64,000 nucleotides of DNA, taken from CAXTKD01 sp964244885 (GTDB taxonomy: Bacteria > Pseudomonadota > Alphaproteobacteria > Sphingomonadales > Sphingomonadaceae). The stretch is taken from positions 58,244 through 122,243 of the forward strand of contig CAXTKD010000009.1 in the NCBI GenBank assembly GCA_964244885.1, read 5' to 3'. The position numbers and the translations under genes are program-made. The notes beneath the pieces were generated by a model. The model was not told the origin of the DNA. It saw only the letters and a program-made list of their open reading frames with translations, and did no database searches. Below, one piece after another: positions 15,530 through 24,045 of this stretch; the first letter of the stretch is position 1; each line of letters opens with the position of its first letter.

Positions 15530-18160
15530 ATGGCATCCCTAGCTCTCCCTCCCGAAGACGCGGCGCCCCTCACAAGCGCGATGTTCGTAAACATCGGCGA
15601 GCGCACCAACGTCACCGGCTCGGCCAAATTCAAGAAGCTCGTGATGGCCGGCGACTACACCGCCGCTGTCGACGTCGCGCGGCAGCAGGTCGAGAGCGGC
15701 GCGCAGGTACTTGACGTCAACATGGACGAGGGCCTGCTCGACGCGCACCATGCGATGACGACCTTCCTGAAGCTCATCGCCGCCGAGCCCGACATCTCGC
15801 GCGTGCCGATCATGGTCGACAGCTCGAAGTGGAGCGTCATCGAGGCCGGGCTGAAGTGCGTTTCCGGCAAGCCGATCGTCAACTCGATCAGCATGAAGGA
15901 AGGCGAGGCGCAGTTCCTGGAGCAGGCGGCGAAGGTCCGCCGGTATGGCGCGGCGGTCGTCGTCATGGCGTTCGACGAGGTCGGCCAGGCCGACACCTGC
16001 GAGCGCAAGGTCGCGATCTGCGAGCGCGCCTACAAGCTCCTCACCGCGAACGGCTTCCCGCCCGAGGACATCATCTTCGATCCCAACATCTTCGCGGTGG
16101 CGACGGGGATCGAGGAGCACAACAATTACGGCGTCGACTTCATCGAGGCCTGCAAGCAGATCCGCAAGCGCTGCCCGCACGCGCATATCTCGGGCGGATT
16201 GTCGAACCTCAGCTTCTCGTTCCGCGGCAACGAGCCCGTCCGCCGCGCGATGCACTCGATCTTCCTCTACCACGCCATCCCGGCGGGGCTCGACATGGCG
16301 ATCGTCAACGCCGGCCAGCTCGACGTCTACGACGCGATCGACCCGGAGCTGCGCGACGCCTGCGAGGACGTCGTCCTCAACCGCCGGCCCGACGCGACCG
16401 ACCGGCTCCTCGAGATCGCCGACAGGTTCAAGGGCGATGGCTCGGTCGCCGAGAAGGCGACAGAAGAGTGGCGGCTGCTGCCCGTCGCCAAGCGGCTTGA
16501 GCATGCGCTGATCAAGGGCTTGGACGCCTATGTCGTCGAGGACACCGAAGAGGCGCGGCTCCAGGCGGAGCGGCCGATCCACGTGATCGAAGGCCCGCTG
16601 ATGGACGGCATGAACGTCGTCGGCGACCTGTTCGGCGCGGGCAAGATGTTCCTACCGCAGGTCGTGAAGTCGGCGCGCGTCATGAAGAAGGCGGTCGCGC
16701 ACCTGCTGCCCTATATCGAGGCGGAAAAGTCCGAGGGCCAGCAGACCAAGGGGCGGATCATCATGGCGACGGTCAAGGGCGATGTTCACGACATCGGCAA
16801 GAACATCGTTGGTGTCGTCCTCCAGTGCAACAATTTCGAGGTCATCGACCTTGGCGTGATGGTGCCGTGGACGACGATTCTGGCGGCGGCGAACGAGAAC
16901 AATGCTGACATCATCGGGCTCTCCGGCCTGATCACCCCATCGCTCGACGAGATGGTGACGGTCGCGGCCGAGATGGAGCGCGCCGGGATGACGATGCCGC
17001 TGCTGATCGGCGGCGCGACCACCAGCCGGGTGCATACCGCGCTTCGGATCGAGCCCGCCTATTCGGGGCCGGTGCTTCACGTGCTCGACGCCAGCCGCGC
17101 GGTCGGCGTCGCGAGCGCGCTGGTGTCGGAGACGATGCGCGACGACCTCGTGAGCAAGACCGCGACCGAATATCAGGACATCCGCACGACGCGTGCCGGC
17201 AAGCGCGAGAACGACCTGCTGCCGATCGAGGCGGCGCGGGCGAATGCCTTCGACGCCGACATGGCGCTGAAGGCGCCGAGGCCCCGCATGCCCGGCGTCC
17301 ACGACTTCCCGAACTGGGATCTGGCCGATCTCAGGGAGTATATCGACTGGACGCCGTTCTTCCGCGCCTGGGAGCTGGCCGGCAATTATCCGGCGATCCT
17401 GGAGGACGCGGTGGTCGGCGAGAGCGCCCGCTCGCTGTTCGCCGATGCGCAGGCGATGCTCGACAGGATCGTTGCCGAGAACTGGCTCACGGCGCGCGGC
17501 ATCGTCGGCCTGTGGCCGTGCCGGCGCGACGGCGACGACGTGATCGTCCACGTTCAGGACGAGCAGCATGTGCGCCTGCCCTTCCTCCGCCAGCAGATCG
17601 CCAAGCGCGAGGGCCGGGCGAACATGTGCCTGGCCGACTTCATCAGCCGCGACGGCGACTGGATCGGCGGGTTCGCGGTTTCGATCCATGGCATCGAGCC
17701 GCACACCGCGCGCTTCAAGGCGGCGATCGACGATTATTCGGATATCCTGCTGAAGGCGCTCGCCGACCGGCTCGCCGAAGCCTTCGCCGAGCGCCTCCAC
17801 AAATATGTCCGTACCGCGCTCTGGGGCTATGCCGAGGGCGAGCAGCTGACCAACGAGGCGCTGATCAAGGAGCAGTATCGCGGCATCCGCCCGGCGCCTG
17901 GCTATCCCGCCTGCCCGGAGCACAGCCTGAAGGCCTTCCTCTTCAAGGTGCTCGACGCCCATCACCGGACAGGCATCAGCCTGACCGAAAGCTTCGCGAT
18001 GCTGCCGACGTCGAGCGTTTCCGGCTTCTATTTCGGGCACCCGCAAGCGGAATATTTCGGCGTGGCGCGCATCGGGCCGGACCAGGTTGCGGATTATGCC
18101 GCGCGGCGCGGGGTGGGCCTCGCGCAGGCCGAAACCTGGCTGAGGCCGAACCTGCACTAG
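15530..18160 (+). CDS. metH: Methionine synthase, folate/B12/activation half
   Basis: 876 residues holding the remaining MetH modules: pterin (methyl-THF) barrel (FVNIGERTNVTGS, VNMDEGLLD), the helical cap and B12-binding Rossmann domain with DVHDIGKNIVGVVLQ (the base-off histidine) and GLSGLITPSLDEMV, and the C-terminal reactivation domain with the SAM-binding RPAPGYPACPEHS. The start is flush against the stop of the first half with no good ribosome site, implying translational coupling. It needs cobalamin; no B12 riboswitch is visible upstream. Together the halves form methionine from homocysteine. Confidence 0.94.
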   Translation: MASLALPPEDAAPLTSAMFVNIGERTNVTGSAKFKKLVMAGDYTAAVDVARQQVESGAQVLDVNMDEGLLDAHHAMTTFLKLIAAEPDISRVPIMVDSSKWSVIEAGLKCVSGKPIVNSISMKEGEAQFLEQAAKVRRYGAAVVVMAFDEVGQADTCERKVAICERAYKLLTANGFPPEDIIFDPNIFAVATGIEEHNNYGVDFIEACKQIRKRCPHAHISGGLSNLSFSFRGNEPVRRAMHSIFLYHAIPAGLDMAIVNAGQLDVYDAIDPELRDACEDVVLNRRPDATDRLLEIADRFKGDGSVAEKATEEWRLLPVAKRLEHALIKGLDAYVVEDTEEARLQAERPIHVIEGPLMDGMNVVGDLFGAGKMFLPQVVKSARVMKKAVAHLLPYIEAEKSEGQQTKGRIIMATVKGDVHDIGKNIVGVVLQCNNFEVIDLGVMVPWTTILAAANENNADIIGLSGLITPSLDEMVTVAAEMERAGMTMPLLIGGATTSRVHTALRIEPAYSGPVLHVLDASRAVGVASALVSETMRDDLVSKTATEYQDIRTTRAGKRENDLLPIEAARANAFDADMALKAPRPRMPGVHDFPNWDLADLREYIDWTPFFRAWELAGNYPAILEDAVVGESARSLFADAQAMLDRIVAENWLTARGIVGLWPCRRDGDDVIVHVQDEQHVRLPFLRQQIAKREGRANMCLADFISRDGDWIGGFAVSIHGIEPHTARFKAAIDDYSDILLKALADRLAEAFAERLHKYVRTALWGYAEGEQLTNEALIKEQYRGIRPAPGYPACPEHSLKAFLFKVLDAHHRTGISLTESFAMLPTSSVSGFYFGHPQAEYFGVARIGPDQVADYAARRGVGLAQAETWLRPNLH

Positions 18161-18216
18161 CGGCGCGGCGGATTGCTGCCCTATGCTTGCCCGATGGTGC
18201 CGATCGGGGGGGCAAG

Positions 18217-19686
18217 ATGAGGCGGGTACTCTGGATATTCGTTGCGCTCGTGCTGTTGGCCGGCGTCGGGCTTATTGCGGTCGTGCAATATGTGACCCAG
18301 GTGCCGGCGAAACGCGCACTGTTCGAGCTGGCGACGCGCCGTCACATCAATCCGTTGCCGATGGGGGAGACCGGGCTGGGGTTCAGACGTGAGCCGATCC
18401 CGGTGTCGTTCGGAACGGTGGGTCCGGGCGATGCGGCGGGTCCCGCCTGCTACGACGCGGATGGGCGGCCGCTCGCTCTCGAGGATGCCGCCGAGCCGGA
18501 AGCGCTATGCGCCGCCACGCCGCGACCCATTGTGGTTTCCGGACCCGCGGATCTGACGCTAGCGCTCGCCAGCGCGCAGCCTGGGGATGCGATCACGCTG
18601 GCGCCTGGCGACTACAGCTTCGGCGGCACCGGCATCAAGCTCGGCGGGGCCGGCCGAGCGTCGGCGCCGATCATCGTGCGCGCCGCCCGGCTGGGCGATG
18701 CGCGCCTGCATCTGTCGACGCTCGAGGGCTTTTCCGTCAACCGGCCCTATTGGGTATTCGAGAATCTCGAGATCGACGGCGTCTGTCCTGACGACAAGGA
18801 TTGCGAGCACGCCTTCCACGTCACGGGTGGCGCCAAGGCCGTGATGATCCGAAATAACCGGCTCAGGAATTTCAACGCCGCGATCAAGATCAACCGCGAC
18901 GACAGCGACGTGCCGGACGATATCCTGATCGAGCGCAACCTGATCTTCAACACCGCGCCACGCGAGACCGTTCATCCGGTGACGCCGGTCGACGCGGTGG
19001 CGGCCGATCGGGTCCACCTGGTCGCGAACGTCATCGCCGACTTCGCCAAAAATGGCGGTGACCGGACCAGCTATGGCGCGTTCGCCAAGGGCGGCGGCAC
19101 GGGCGCGCTTTTCGAGCGCAATCTTGTGATGTGCGAATGGCGGCACCGCGGCGGCAATCGAGTCGGGCTCTCGCTCGGCGGGGGCGGCACCGATCCAGGG
19201 CTGTGCCGCGATCGGCAATGCGCCTTCGAGCAGCGCGGCGGCGTCGTCCGCGCCAACATCGTCGCGAATTGCGGCGACGCCGGAGTCTACCTGCGCCACG
19301 CGCCGGACAGCCGGATTGAGAACAACCTGCTTTATGCGACGCGCGGCATCGAGGGCCGCTTCGCCGACAGCAAGGCGCGCGTGGTGAACAACATCATCGA
19401 CGGACGGATCATCGGCTGGGCCGGCGCGACCTTCGAGGAGGCGGCAAATCTTTCAAGCCGGTGGCGCGCGGCGATCCTTGGCCGGGTGTCGGAGAGCGTT
19501 CTTGCCGATCCTCGCCACGGTGACATGAGTTTCCGTACGGCCGGCGATATCGAACGGCGTGGGGTATCGGTCGAAGGCCGGCCGCGGGATTTTTGCGGGA
19601 CGCGCTACAGCGCAGGCGCTCCGCCGATCGGGCCGGTCGATCAGCGCAGGTCGCGGTGCGCAAATCAAATCCCGGGGCTGAGGTAA
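18217..19686 (+). CDS. Membrane-anchored right-handed beta-helix protein
   Basis: 489 residues. One N-terminal membrane anchor (LWIFVALVLLAGVGLIAVVQ) places the rest outside the cytoplasm. The body shows the DAITLAPGDYSFGGTGIKL start and repeated N-N-x-I/L turns (IRNNRLRNF, IERNLIFN, IENNLLYA, VVNNIIDG) of a parallel beta-helix, as in chondroitinase-B-like polysaccharide lyases and their inactive relatives. Catalytic residues cannot be assigned by eye. The ATG at 18217 follows a purine-rich GGGGGGCAAG. It stands alone downstream of metH and converges on the protease gene across a shared terminator. Confidence 0.75.
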   Translation: MRRVLWIFVALVLLAGVGLIAVVQYVTQVPAKRALFELATRRHINPLPMGETGLGFRREPIPVSFGTVGPGDAAGPACYDADGRPLALEDAAEPEALCAATPRPIVVSGPADLTLALASAQPGDAITLAPGDYSFGGTGIKLGGAGRASAPIIVRAARLGDARLHLSTLEGFSVNRPYWVFENLEIDGVCPDDKDCEHAFHVTGGAKAVMIRNNRLRNFNAAIKINRDDSDVPDDILIERNLIFNTAPRETVHPVTPVDAVAADRVHLVANVIADFAKNGGDRTSYGAFAKGGGTGALFERNLVMCEWRHRGGNRVGLSLGGGGTDPGLCRDRQCAFEQRGGVVRANIVANCGDAGVYLRHAPDSRIENNLLYATRGIEGRFADSKARVVNNIIDGRIIGWAGATFEEAANLSSRWRAAILGRVSESVLADPRHGDMSFRTAGDIERRGVSVEGRPRDFCGTRYSAGAPPIGPVDQRRSRCANQIPGLR

Positions 19687-19704
19687 CCCATCCAGCCGGC
19701 AACA

Positions 19705-19736
19705 AAAAACGCCCGGGCCGAAGCCCGGGCGTTTTT
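19705..19736. terminator. Bidirectional terminator
   Basis: Perfect 14-bp stem AAAAACGCCCGGGC / GCCCGGGCGTTTTT with a CGAA loop, between the convergent beta-helix and protease genes; it can act in both directions. Confidence 0.9.
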
Positions 19737-19753
19737 CAGCTCGACGGTATCGC

Positions 19754-20872
19754 TTAGGCGGTCTTGCGACGGCGGGCGGCGAGACCGAGGGCGCCGAGAC
19801 CGAAGAGGCCGATCATGGCCGGCTCCGGGATGTACTCGGCATCGCTGTTGGCGTAGATGAAGTCGAGGTACGGGGCGAGCAGGATGCCGCCCATGTAGGT
19901 CCCGAAGGTGCCACCCACCTGAGCGCCCGAGAAGCGGCCGCTGAAGGTGTTGTTGGCGACCAGCTCGAGATGGCCGTCGACCATGATGAACGACGGGCCG
20001 CCCGAGTCGCCGCCGCCGAGGGCGCCTTCCGACTGGTTGCCGAGGTCGCCGCTGCAAACGCCGGCGACGGTGCAGAACGCGTCCTGGTCAACGCCGTTGG
20101 CGTCGGTACCGTCGAAGTCGGCATACCAAACTTCGGCGGCGCCGAAGAAGTTCTGCTCGTCGTTGCCATCAGCGAGGTCGTAGGTGTTGGTACCCTTGCG
20201 CTTGACGCGGAAGTCGGGGCTGACCGTGTAGCCCGCGACGCCATTGCCAGAGGTGCCGTAGCCGACCATGGTGAACACTTCGCCCTCATTAACCGTGGGC
20301 TGGTGAATCTGGTAAACCTGCGCGTCGACCGGAGCCGGCTGACTCAGCGTGACGATCGCCACGTCGTCATTGACGCAGAACGCGTCCGGGTCAGTGACCT
20401 GCACCGGGCAGTTGCCAAAGCCGGCATAATCCGGGTGCATCACGACGGCGCTGGCCGTAACGATCGCACGGCCGGGGCTGCCCACGACGTTGCTGGCGTT
20501 GAAGATCGCGCGGACATCGTTACCCGAGGTGGCGAACGGCTGGCTGACGTCGACCTTGTGGCCCTGGCCATCGGTGTCGATGCAGTGACCCGCGGTCAGA
20601 ACGTGCGTCGCGTCGATCAGCGCGCCCGAGCAGATGAAGCTCTGGCCGCCGTAACGGATGTTGAGGCTGACGACGCCCGAATACGGCGAGGTCGGCAGGT
20701 TCGGGTCGACGCGCTGGGCCGGGCTGTCGCCGGTGCCGGGGCCATCGACATCGTTCGGGTTGCCGGCGACGATCAGCGGCTCGACAATGCCGGTGACCGG
20801 GCTGGCCGACGCCGAAACGGCGACGAGCGCGCTGGCGAGAGCGAGAGCGCTGCAGAACTTCATATTAAGCAT
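19754..20872 (-). CDS. Secreted trypsin-like protease with PEP-CTERM anchor
   Basis: 372 residues: signal peptide (MKFCSALALASALVAVSASA), then an S1 chymotrypsin-fold domain with the full triad His96 (LTAGHC), Asp170 (NDDVAIVTL) and Ser290 (GGGDSGGP). The C-terminus (349-372) is a PEP-CTERM sorting signal: IPEP, a hydrophobic stretch and ARRRK. Such tails are cut by exosortase and accompany exopolysaccharide-producing envelopes; no exosortase is in this window. The start chosen is ATG 20872, preceded by GGGGATTC; ATG 20863 is an alternative. The target protein is unknown. Confidence 0.85.
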   Translation of the reverse strand: MLNMKFCSALALASALVAVSASASPVTGIVEPLIVAGNPNDVDGPGTGDSPAQRVDPNLPTSPYSGVVSLNIRYGGQSFICSGALIDATHVLTAGHCIDTDGQGHKVDVSQPFATSGNDVRAIFNASNVVGSPGRAIVTASAVVMHPDYAGFGNCPVQVTDPDAFCVNDDVAIVTLSQPAPVDAQVYQIHQPTVNEGEVFTMVGYGTSGNGVAGYTVSPDFRVKRKGTNTYDLADGNDEQNFFGAAEVWYADFDGTDANGVDQDAFCTVAGVCSGDLGNQSEGALGGGDSGGPSFIMVDGHLELVANNTFSGRFSGAQVGGTFGTYMGGILLAPYLDFIYANSDAEYIPEPAMIGLFGLGALGLAARRRKTA

Positions 20873-20896
20873 CTTTGAATCCCCATACTCCAGGCC

Positions 20897-20942
20897 GCAC
20901 ACCCCAGCGCAGCCTATGCCGTGTGTAAAGCAAGGGGTGTGC
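20897..20942. promoter_or_regulatory. Inverted repeat in the protease promoter
   Basis: Perfect nine-base arms GCACACCCC (20897-20905) and GGGGTGTGC (20934-20942), separated by 28 bases, located 25-70 bases before the protease start. It could be paired operator half-sites flanking a promoter or a leader hairpin; no regulator is assigned. Confidence 0.35.
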
Positions 20943-21033
20943 CGTTATTGAGGTTGGCAGCGTTTTCAACGACTTTTGAATTCTGAACAAGGATTGGCGG
21001 GGGCGGATTGTAAAGCTTTTCGACAAGGATCGT

Positions 21034-21798
21034 TCATCGCTCTCGCTTAGCTTCGAGTTGGCCGATTGGTTGCCAGCCGGCCTTGGTGAGCTTTTCCGCC
21101 GGCCGGAATTTCGCCTTGTAATCCATGCGGTCGCCGCCTTCGATCCAATAGCCGAGATAGACGTAGGGCAGATTGTCCTCGGCGGCGCGGACGATGTGAT
21201 CGAGGACGATGAACGTGCCGAGACCTTTGCGCGCTTCCGAAGCGGCGTCGTAGAAACTGTAGACCATCGAAAGGCCGTCACTGTGGCGGTCGGTGAGGCA
21301 GGCGCCGACGAGGCGGCCAGGCCTGCCGGTCAGCGGGTCGGCGGGCTCGCGGTATTCGACAACCACGGTGTCGACCGGCGTCTGCTCAACCATGTCGGCA
21401 TAGTCGAAGCCATCCATGCCGGTCATGCCCCCTTCAGGGTGGCGGCTTCTGAGGTAGGACTGAAGCAGGTCAAACTGCTCCTGCGTCGTCCATGGCTTGC
21501 AGGCGCTGACCTCGAGATCGGCATGACGGCGCAACAGCTTTCGCTGTGTGGCGTTCGGCGCGAAGGCGGCGGTCGGCACACGGACCGAGACGCAGGCCGA
21601 GCAATTGTCGCAGCTTGGACGGTAGACGACGTTCTGGCTGCGCCGGAAGCCGATGCGGGTCAGCGCCTCGTTGAGCTCGCCGGCGTCGCTACCGCGAAGC
21701 TCGGTGAAGATCTTCCGCTCGGTCTTGCCCGGAATATAGGGGCAGGGGCTGGGCGCGGTCACGAAGAACCGCGGGAAGCGGAAGGTCTGGTCGGTCAC
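21034..21798 (-). CDS. bpt: Aspartate/glutamate leucyltransferase (N-end rule)
   Basis: 254 residues. Bpt adds Leu from leucyl-tRNA to proteins starting with Asp or Glu, marking them for ClpS/ClpAP breakdown in the cytoplasm. The family signature is visible: PCPYIPGKTERKIFTEL near the N-terminus, the cysteine motif SCDNCSACVSVRVP, and YVYLGYWIEG toward the end. The best start is GTG 21798 (VTDQTFRFPRFF), with GGTGAG ahead. It lies just downstream of ilvA on the same strand, 53 bases apart. The eukaryotic-like ATE1 shares the fold, but the length and motifs here fit Bpt. Confidence 0.93.
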   Translation of the reverse strand: MTDQTFRFPRFFVTAPSPCPYIPGKTERKIFTELRGSDAGELNEALTRIGFRRSQNVVYRPSCDNCSACVSVRVPTAAFAPNATQRKLLRRHADLEVSACKPWTTQEQFDLLQSYLRSRHPEGGMTGMDGFDYADMVEQTPVDTVVVEYREPADPLTGRPGRLVGACLTDRHSDGLSMVYSFYDAASEARKGLGTFIVLDHIVRAAEDNLPYVYLGYWIEGGDRMDYKAKFRPAEKLTKAGWQPIGQLEAKRER

Positions 21799-21851
21799 TG
21801 AACGCTCACCATAGGACCAATATGGTTGAGAGTTGGTGAAAGGGGAAGGCG

Positions 21852-23099
21852 CTAAGCGAGCTCGACCATCCGCACTTCGTAGCCTGCGCCGCGCAGCGCC
21901 TCGACAAGGCGGTCGAGATGGTCGCGGTCGCGCGTCTCGCACTCGATGTCGGTGATCAGGCCCTTGGCCGGCAGGTTGGTGAACACCCGCTGGTGATAGA
22001 CCTCGATGATGTTGGCCTGCTGCTGGTCGAAGATGCGCGCGACGTTGAACAGCTGGCCGGGCCGGTCCTTGAGGCGGATGCGCAGGCGCGCGAGGCGGCC
22101 GTCGCGGGCCAGGTCGCGGAGCAGGACGTTGGCGAGGAGTCGGGTGTCGATATTGCCGCCGCACAGGATCAGGCCGACCTTGCGGCCGCGGAACTTGCTC
22201 GGGTGCTGGAGCATCGCTGCCAGGCCGGCGGCGCCCGCGCCCTCGACGACGGTCTTCTCGATCGTCAGCAGCATCGAGACGGCATGCTCGAGATCGCGCT
22301 CGCCGACGAGAACGATGTCGTCGACCAGCGACTTCACCACCTGATAGGTGAGGTCGCCGGGATATTTGACCGCGATGCCCTCGGCGAGCGAGTCGCCGTC
22401 GCACACCGCCTGCTCGCCGCGAAGCTTGGCGTACATCGACGGGTAGAGCTCCGCCTGGACGCCGATGATGCTGACGTTGGGGTTGATTCCCTTGGCCGCC
22501 ACCGCGTTTCCGGAGATCAGGCCGCCGCCGCCGATCGGCACGACGAGCATGTCGAGATCAGGCGCGTCCTCGAACATCTCGATCGCGATCGTGCCCTGGC
22601 CCGCCATGACGAGCGGATCGTCATAGGGATGGATGAAGACAAAGCCGCGCTCCGCCGCGAGCTTGCGCGCATGATCCGCCGCCTCCTCCAGCTTCTCGCC
22701 GTGGAGGATGACGTTGGCGTCATGGCTTTCGGTCTGCTGGACCTTCACGACGGGCGTGTGCTTCGGCATGACGATCGTCGCCGGGATGCCGAGGCGGAAG
22801 GCGTGGTAGGCGACGCCCTGCGCGTGGTTGCCGGCCGACATCGCGATGACGCCGCGCTTGCGCTCCAACGCGTCGAGCGTGAGCAGACGGTTGAGCGCGC
22901 CGCGCTCCTTGAAGGAGGCGGTAAACTGCAGATTCTCGAACTTCAGCCAGACCTCGGCGCCGGTGATCTGCGATAGCGTCTTGCTGATCAGGCACGGCGT
23001 GCGGACGACGGAGCCGGCGATCGCCTCGCGCGCCGCCTGGACGTCGGCGAAGGTGACAGGGAGCGCGTCGGAGGCGGAGGTCTGCGGTGCGGTGGCCAT
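21852..23099 (-). CDS. ilvA: Threonine ammonia-lyase with ACT domain
   Basis: 415 residues. PLP enzyme turning threonine into 2-oxobutyrate, the first committed step to isoleucine. The PLP lysine is in NLQFTASFKERGALN; SAGNHAQGVA and GGGGLISG bind the phosphate. A C-terminal ACT-like domain (LRIRLKDRPGQLFNVARIF onward) suggests amino-acid feedback. Length and a single ACT domain resemble the shorter IlvA/TdcB-like group rather than the two-ACT E. coli IlvA. ATG 23099 is taken as start; ATG 23108 is three codons upstream and equally possible. Confidence 0.92.
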   Translation of the reverse strand: MATAPQTSASDALPVTFADVQAAREAIAGSVVRTPCLISKTLSQITGAEVWLKFENLQFTASFKERGALNRLLTLDALERKRGVIAMSAGNHAQGVAYHAFRLGIPATIVMPKHTPVVKVQQTESHDANVILHGEKLEEAADHARKLAAERGFVFIHPYDDPLVMAGQGTIAIEMFEDAPDLDMLVVPIGGGGLISGNAVAAKGINPNVSIIGVQAELYPSMYAKLRGEQAVCDGDSLAEGIAVKYPGDLTYQVVKSLVDDIVLVGERDLEHAVSMLLTIEKTVVEGAGAAGLAAMLQHPSKFRGRKVGLILCGGNIDTRLLANVLLRDLARDGRLARLRIRLKDRPGQLFNVARIFDQQQANIIEVYHQRVFTNLPAKGLITDIECETRDRDHLDRLVEALRGAGYEVRMVELA

Positions 23100-23176
23100 G
23101 GCCCGCATTAGGCGTATCTGGCGGCCTTCGCAAACCGTGCTAGAGGCGCGGGGACGAGTTTTCGCGAGGGGGACGC

Positions 23177-24043
23177 ATGGCGCGCGTGGCGTTTGTCGGG
23201 CTGGGAACGATGGGCTTTCCGATGGCGGGGCATCTCGCCGCCGCTGGGCATGAGGTGACGGTCTACAACCGCAACCCGGCGCGCGCCGAGGCATGGGTGG
23301 CGAAGTTCGGCGGCCGGAGCGCGACGACCCCCGCGGCAACGGCCGAGGGTCAGGAGGCGGTTTTCGCCTGCGTCGGCAACGACGAGGACCTGCGCCAGGT
23401 GACACTCGGAAACGACGGCGTGTTCGATACCCTGCCCAAGGGCGCGCTGTTCGTCGACCACACGACGGTGTCGGCGGAGATTGCCCGCGAGCTGGCGGCA
23501 GAGGGCGACAGACGCGGCTTCGACGTGCTCGACGCGCCAGTTTCGGGCGGGCAGGCGGGCGCCGAGAACGGCCAGCTTACAGTCATGGCGGGCGGCACCG
23601 AGGCGGCGTTCGCCAGGGCCGAGCCGATCGTCGCGGCCTACGCCAAGCGCTTTGGGCTGATGGGGCCGGCGGGCAGCGGGCAACTGACGAAGATGGTCAA
23701 CCAGATCTGCATCGCCGGGGTCGTCCAGGGGCTGGCGGAGGCGATCAGCTTCGCGATGGCGGCAGGGCTCGATCCCGACAAGGCGATCGACGTCATCTCC
23801 AAGGGCGCGGCGCAGAGCTGGCAGATGGAGAACCGCGCGGGCACGATGGCGAAGGGCGAATTCGACTTCGGCTTCGCGGTAGACTGGATGCGGAAGGATC
23901 TCGGGCTTGTGCTCGACGAGGCGAAGCGCGCCGGCGCGGCGCTGCCGATGACCGCGCTGGTCGATCAATTCTACGCGGACGTGCAGAAGATGGGTGGCGG
24001 GCGGCAGGACACGTCATCGCTGATCCGACGATTCAGGGGGTGA
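23177..24043 (+). CDS. NAD(P)-dependent beta-hydroxyacid dehydrogenase
   Basis: 288 residues of the 3-hydroxyisobutyrate dehydrogenase / tartronate semialdehyde reductase family. Rossmann motif VAFVGLGTMGFPMAGHL, the substrate loop DAPVSGGQAGAENGQLTVM and the catalytic lysine in GSGQLTKMVNQI are all present. Family members oxidise 3-hydroxyisobutyrate or reduce small semialdehydes, including succinic semialdehyde; the substrate here is unresolved. GAGGGGG precedes the ATG. Divergent from ilvA and followed at two bases by the amidohydrolase, so they probably form an operon. Confidence 0.9.
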   Translation: MARVAFVGLGTMGFPMAGHLAAAGHEVTVYNRNPARAEAWVAKFGGRSATTPAATAEGQEAVFACVGNDEDLRQVTLGNDGVFDTLPKGALFVDHTTVSAEIARELAAEGDRRGFDVLDAPVSGGQAGAENGQLTVMAGGTEAAFARAEPIVAAYAKRFGLMGPAGSGQLTKMVNQICIAGVVQGLAEAISFAMAAGLDPDKAIDVISKGAAQSWQMENRAGTMAKGEFDFGFAVDWMRKDLGLVLDEAKRAGAALPMTALVDQFYADVQKMGGGRQDTSSLIRRFRG

Positions 24044-24045
24044 GG

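Noticed and set aside
15520..15535. metH broken by a nonsense mutation
   Set aside because: The break lies exactly at a domain border, the downstream ATG is immediate, and both halves are otherwise perfect. The split form is better explained as natural.
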